NCBI GenBank assembly: GCA_019914995.1
Contig: CM034133.1
Location: 806,001-870,000 of the forward strand
From: Acanthochlamys bracteata
Taxonomy: Eukaryota > Streptophyta > Magnoliopsida > Pandanales > Velloziaceae
Direction of reading: 5' to 3'
DNA: 64,000 nt
This document shows positions 61,586 to 64,000 of the stretch, piece by piece. Each line of letters begins with the position of its first letter. Positions within the stretch are counted from its first letter, which is position 1. The notes under the pieces are model-generated. The model was not told the origin of the DNA, made no database searches, and saw nothing but the letters and a program-made list of their open reading frames with translations. The position numbers and the translations under genes are program-made.

Positions 61586-61949
61586 AAAGAATTAGGAATC
61601 GTAATCCGTCGTTCTGGTACCGTCCACGTACCCTAATATAGTACATCGTGTGCCGTCCATTCCACCGATTTCCATGCTAATTAACCGACTTATGGCATCG
61701 ATTTGCGGGACTTAGTCCAGTCGCTGTCTCGCCACCTGTCTGTTTGTTACGCAAGATATTTTCGTTCAAATTAATAGAGATTGAAGTGTAACAATTTTTT
61801 ATTTATCTCAATAGTAAAATGGATGAGTTTGGCCTTCGCGTTTTAGATAATTTTAGAACGATAAGGATATATTTAACGTACTTGCTTTCGATCTCTATCA
61901 AATCCAAATATCTGCATGGTAGAAGAACCTGGATCTTTCGGCTTATTTA

Positions 61950-62110
61950 TCTGCCACTTAAATTTTATTTTTTTAATTTATTTTTAATATAAAATAAATA
62001 ATAAATTTAAAATAAATTTTATTTTATTAAATTTTTAAAATTTATTATTAATATAAATTATATAAATTTTTTATAAATATTTTATTTTTTAATTTAATTT
62101 TATAAATTTG
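61950..62110. repeat. AT-rich MITE-like repeat
   Basis: A short A/T-only unit with aataaatttaaaataaattt words, similar in composition to the other copies. The ends are not clear. Confidence 0.4.
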
Positions 62111-62524
62111 TTTTAAAATATAAATTTATCTCGAAATAAATACACAACTTCGTGATGGATAGTTTTGCGGAGAACGATGAGATACAAAAGTTCAATTTAT
62201 TAGTTGTTGTCAAGCTGCTAGAGGGAGGTAAATAGAAACAAAAAGAAGAATTAGTCAATTGAAAAGATAATTCTCCTTTGACGATTTCTTGATTGATGAA
62301 GTTGTCATATATCCTATATTTTCCGGGTAATGTGGCTCCTGAATTTCTCTTAACCATTGCTTTCTTATTACCGCCAAATTTTAAACAAAAAGAATAATAA
62401 GTAAAGAAAAGAAAATAATCATTCACAATCATTTCCTTTTGCAGATTATATTTTCGGTTGTTCATGTAAATAAAAGATGTCTCTCAGTGTAAAAATGATT
62501 AGTAATTAATATCTAAAAACAAAA

Positions 62525-62740
62525 GTAATATGGAATATTTAAATAAAATTTTTTAAAATAATAAATTATTTTAAAAATGTTTCAAAAAATAAAATTTATT
62601 TAATTAAAATAATAATAAATAGTAATAAAATTTAAAAATATACTTTTTATATTTAAATAACATTTTATAAAATATTATAAATATAAATTAAATATTTTAA
62701 AATTAAAATTAAAATATTGTTTAAACTCATTGTCAAACGG
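62525..62740. repeat. AT-rich MITE-like repeat
   Basis: An A/T-only body ending near gtttaaactcattgtcaaac, resembling the recurrent family. The left end is unclear. Confidence 0.45.
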
Positions 62741-62884
62741 GCCAAAATGAATAATAATTACATCGGATAGATACCAATCAAAACGCAAATAACACCCACC
62801 ATAGGTCCGCAAACCCGCTAGCATAAGGTTACGAGCCTCGCTCTACCGACTCGAGTTAGACGGGCTTTCCCACAGTAAGCTTCA

Positions 62885-63085
62885 GTCTTTCAATAATTTA
62901 CTCTTGCCTGTGAAAAATCTGTTTCATTCCTGTGCAATGTGCCGAGCAATTGAATTGTTTGGACACATGCTTTTTATCGATGATGGTGTTGGTGATGTTA
63001 TTGTCCCGGGTAATTTCACGTTGCCTTGTGTGTTGAAATTTTGCCCGGCGGTATCAAAATTGAAGCTTGAAGGAGGTTACTGAGA
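62885..63085 (+). pseudogene. Fragment of a pentatricopeptide-repeat (PPR) gene
   Basis: The frame reads ...RAIELFGHMLFIDDG and then GNFTLPCVLKFCPAVSKLK. The pattern AIELF..ML...G...P..FTLPCVLK.C is typical of one PPR unit plus the start of the next. It has no start codon or flanking repeats and ends in a stop, so only a fragment of an organelle-RNA-binding PPR gene remains. Confidence 0.55.
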
Positions 63086-63119
63086 CGGCTACGGCGACTG
63101 AGGTATAACAATAGATTCC

Positions 63120-63790
63120 ACCATTTCAAAAATGGTCTCTGTTCTTGTAGAGATTACTGGTAGCTTCCCATAGTGACACATCTACAGTTAAAATCTTGCA
63201 TAAATGGACCAAGCTCAGCAAACCAAGGCTTTTGACAGTCTTCTTCTCCTGCAAATCAATTTCCTGTAGCAGCTTCAAACTATCAGTTACCTTTTTAGAC
63301 TCTCCTTCTGAACTGAAATCAAACAGACGAGAATACTGATCCAAGGATTCAGTGAGTGAACATGATCTCTGCATGCTTCTATGTATGGCATACGTGCTAC
63401 TCAATGCAGCATCTGAATTTAGTATTGGGACTAACTATTATTATATTTACTTGAGGCAGATCTCTCCAACACATGCTTTTTCTTCATATTTTCAAATTCT
63501 TTTTGGCCGTAAGGAATTCTATGAAGAATTCCATCCATAGTAATATGAAGATGAGGAGATAGGGGTCTTTCCCCTTGTGTTGCAAATGTTCCACTTCTTC
63601 TTCTGTCCGTTGGAAACTTCAGAGATGTCCTATCCTGCACCTGGAAATGAGCCAGATTTTGTCAATGCAGCCTCTGCGTTGGAATGTCGACCGTAAAGAG
63701 AATTTCTTCTGGAATCATCACTCTCCTCACTCAGCAATGAATCATCTCCAAATAAGAAAGTTCAAAGTTCTTTTGAATAACAAAGGTAAG
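63120..63790 (-). pseudogene. Fragment related to plant TRM / DUF3741-DUF4378 proteins
   Basis: The exon-like piece 63451-63640 (QDRTSLKFPTDRRRSGTF; PYGQKEFENMKKKHVLERSA) splices in phase to 63291-63412 (STYAIHRSMQRSCSLTESLD, QYSRLFDFSSEGESKK). The motif SCSLTESLDQYSRLFDFS matches the SCSLPESLD+Y..LFE segment of TRM-like proteins, which link TON1 and phosphatase to microtubules. A further coding-like stretch at ~63645-63790 (LLSEESDDSRRNSLYGRHSN) directly abuts the first piece but is in another frame. The gene is therefore probably broken, or a real start or acceptor is misread. It may continue beyond 64000. Confidence 0.4.
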
Positions 63791-63850
63791 CAAGGTAACA
63801 GTAATGCAGAAGTTTCAAGAAACAAACTAGCTGACCTGGAAATTGCATAG

Positions 63851-64000
63851 CATCAACTATAAAGGAGTTTATAGATCAGCTAAAACCTGAACCTGAATAT
63901 CAATAAGGTCAACACAAGCCAGCTCACCTTCTTAAAGCATAGCAGATCTAGAACTCCACTTACATACTCCAACGCTATTGACAAACTACCATGTCTGTGG
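63851..64000. other. Window end, nothing recognised
   Basis: A short stretch with no identifiable feature. It is possibly intron or upstream sequence of the minus-strand TRM-like fragment. Confidence 0.3.

Larger units (their letters stand above)
61586..62884. other. Intergenic: MT2 promoter and MITE-like repeats
   Basis: MT2 promoter side, then AT-rich repeats at 61950-62110 and 62525-62740. A 121-codon minus-strand frame at 62100-62465 has no recognisable domain and biased composition, so I do not call it a gene. Confidence 0.5.

Noticed and set aside
62100-62465. 121-codon minus-strand frame
   Set aside because: No domain, biased composition and AT-rich surroundings. No start context or splice structure supports it.

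Overview
The window is nuclear DNA from a eudicot plant, probably a woody rosid, though the species cannot be fixed from the sequence. It has AT-rich intergenic DNA, GT-AG introns, plant-only gene families (AS1, PRT6, TGD2, RLCK-VII kinase, type-2 metallothionein) and many short AT-rich MITE-like repeats. I placed exon boundaries by hand. For every gene called intact, all junctions are GT-AG and the reading frame stays open throughout.

Layout. 1-131: 3' end of an RS-rich protein gene. 787-3622 (-): chloroplast RlmN-type radical-SAM methyltransferase, 10 exons, 400 aa. 4290-6930 (-): PBS1-like cytoplasmic kinase, 6 exons, 396 aa. 8375-10904 (-): cytosolic triosephosphate isomerase, 9 exons, 254 aa. 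10.9-13.5 kb: repeats. 13534-16121: candidate PIF/Harbinger-type element enclosing a frameshifted phytocyanin gene. 16.2-18.0 kb: decayed copies of GINS subunit PSF2 and of a DUF506 gene. 21981-23024 (+): ASYMMETRIC LEAVES1 with a 5'UTR intron and an overlapping uORF. 23.3-28.1 kb: transposon-rich, with a degenerate Myb/SANT-like Harbinger ORF and a dense run of MITEs. 28430-31720 (+): RPA70 with two zinc knuckles. 33174-46134 (+): N-degron ubiquitin ligase PRT6, 17 exons, 2014 aa. 47.6-54.3 kb: decayed LST8 and mitochondrial uS9 genes, invaded by MITEs and LTR-type fossils, including a 2.47-kb solo LTR with a perfect 5-bp target duplication. 55067-57223 (+): TGD2, 381 aa. 58126-59457 (-): TIM9, 93 aa. 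61085-61476 (-): type-2 metallothionein, 82 aa. 62.9-64.0 kb: a PPR remnant and a TRM/DUF3741-like fragment.

The genes do not form one pathway; they are independent housekeeping and regulatory loci. The most informative pattern is that PSF2, LST8 and uS9m, which are usually low-copy genes, occur here as degenerate copies that keep intron positions. This looks like gene loss (fractionation) after a segmental or whole-genome duplication. I found no evidence of a wholly new biological system. The best leads are the Harbinger-like element carrying the phytocyanin gene, the AS1 uORF, a foldback element in a PRT6 intron, and the pseudogene chain.
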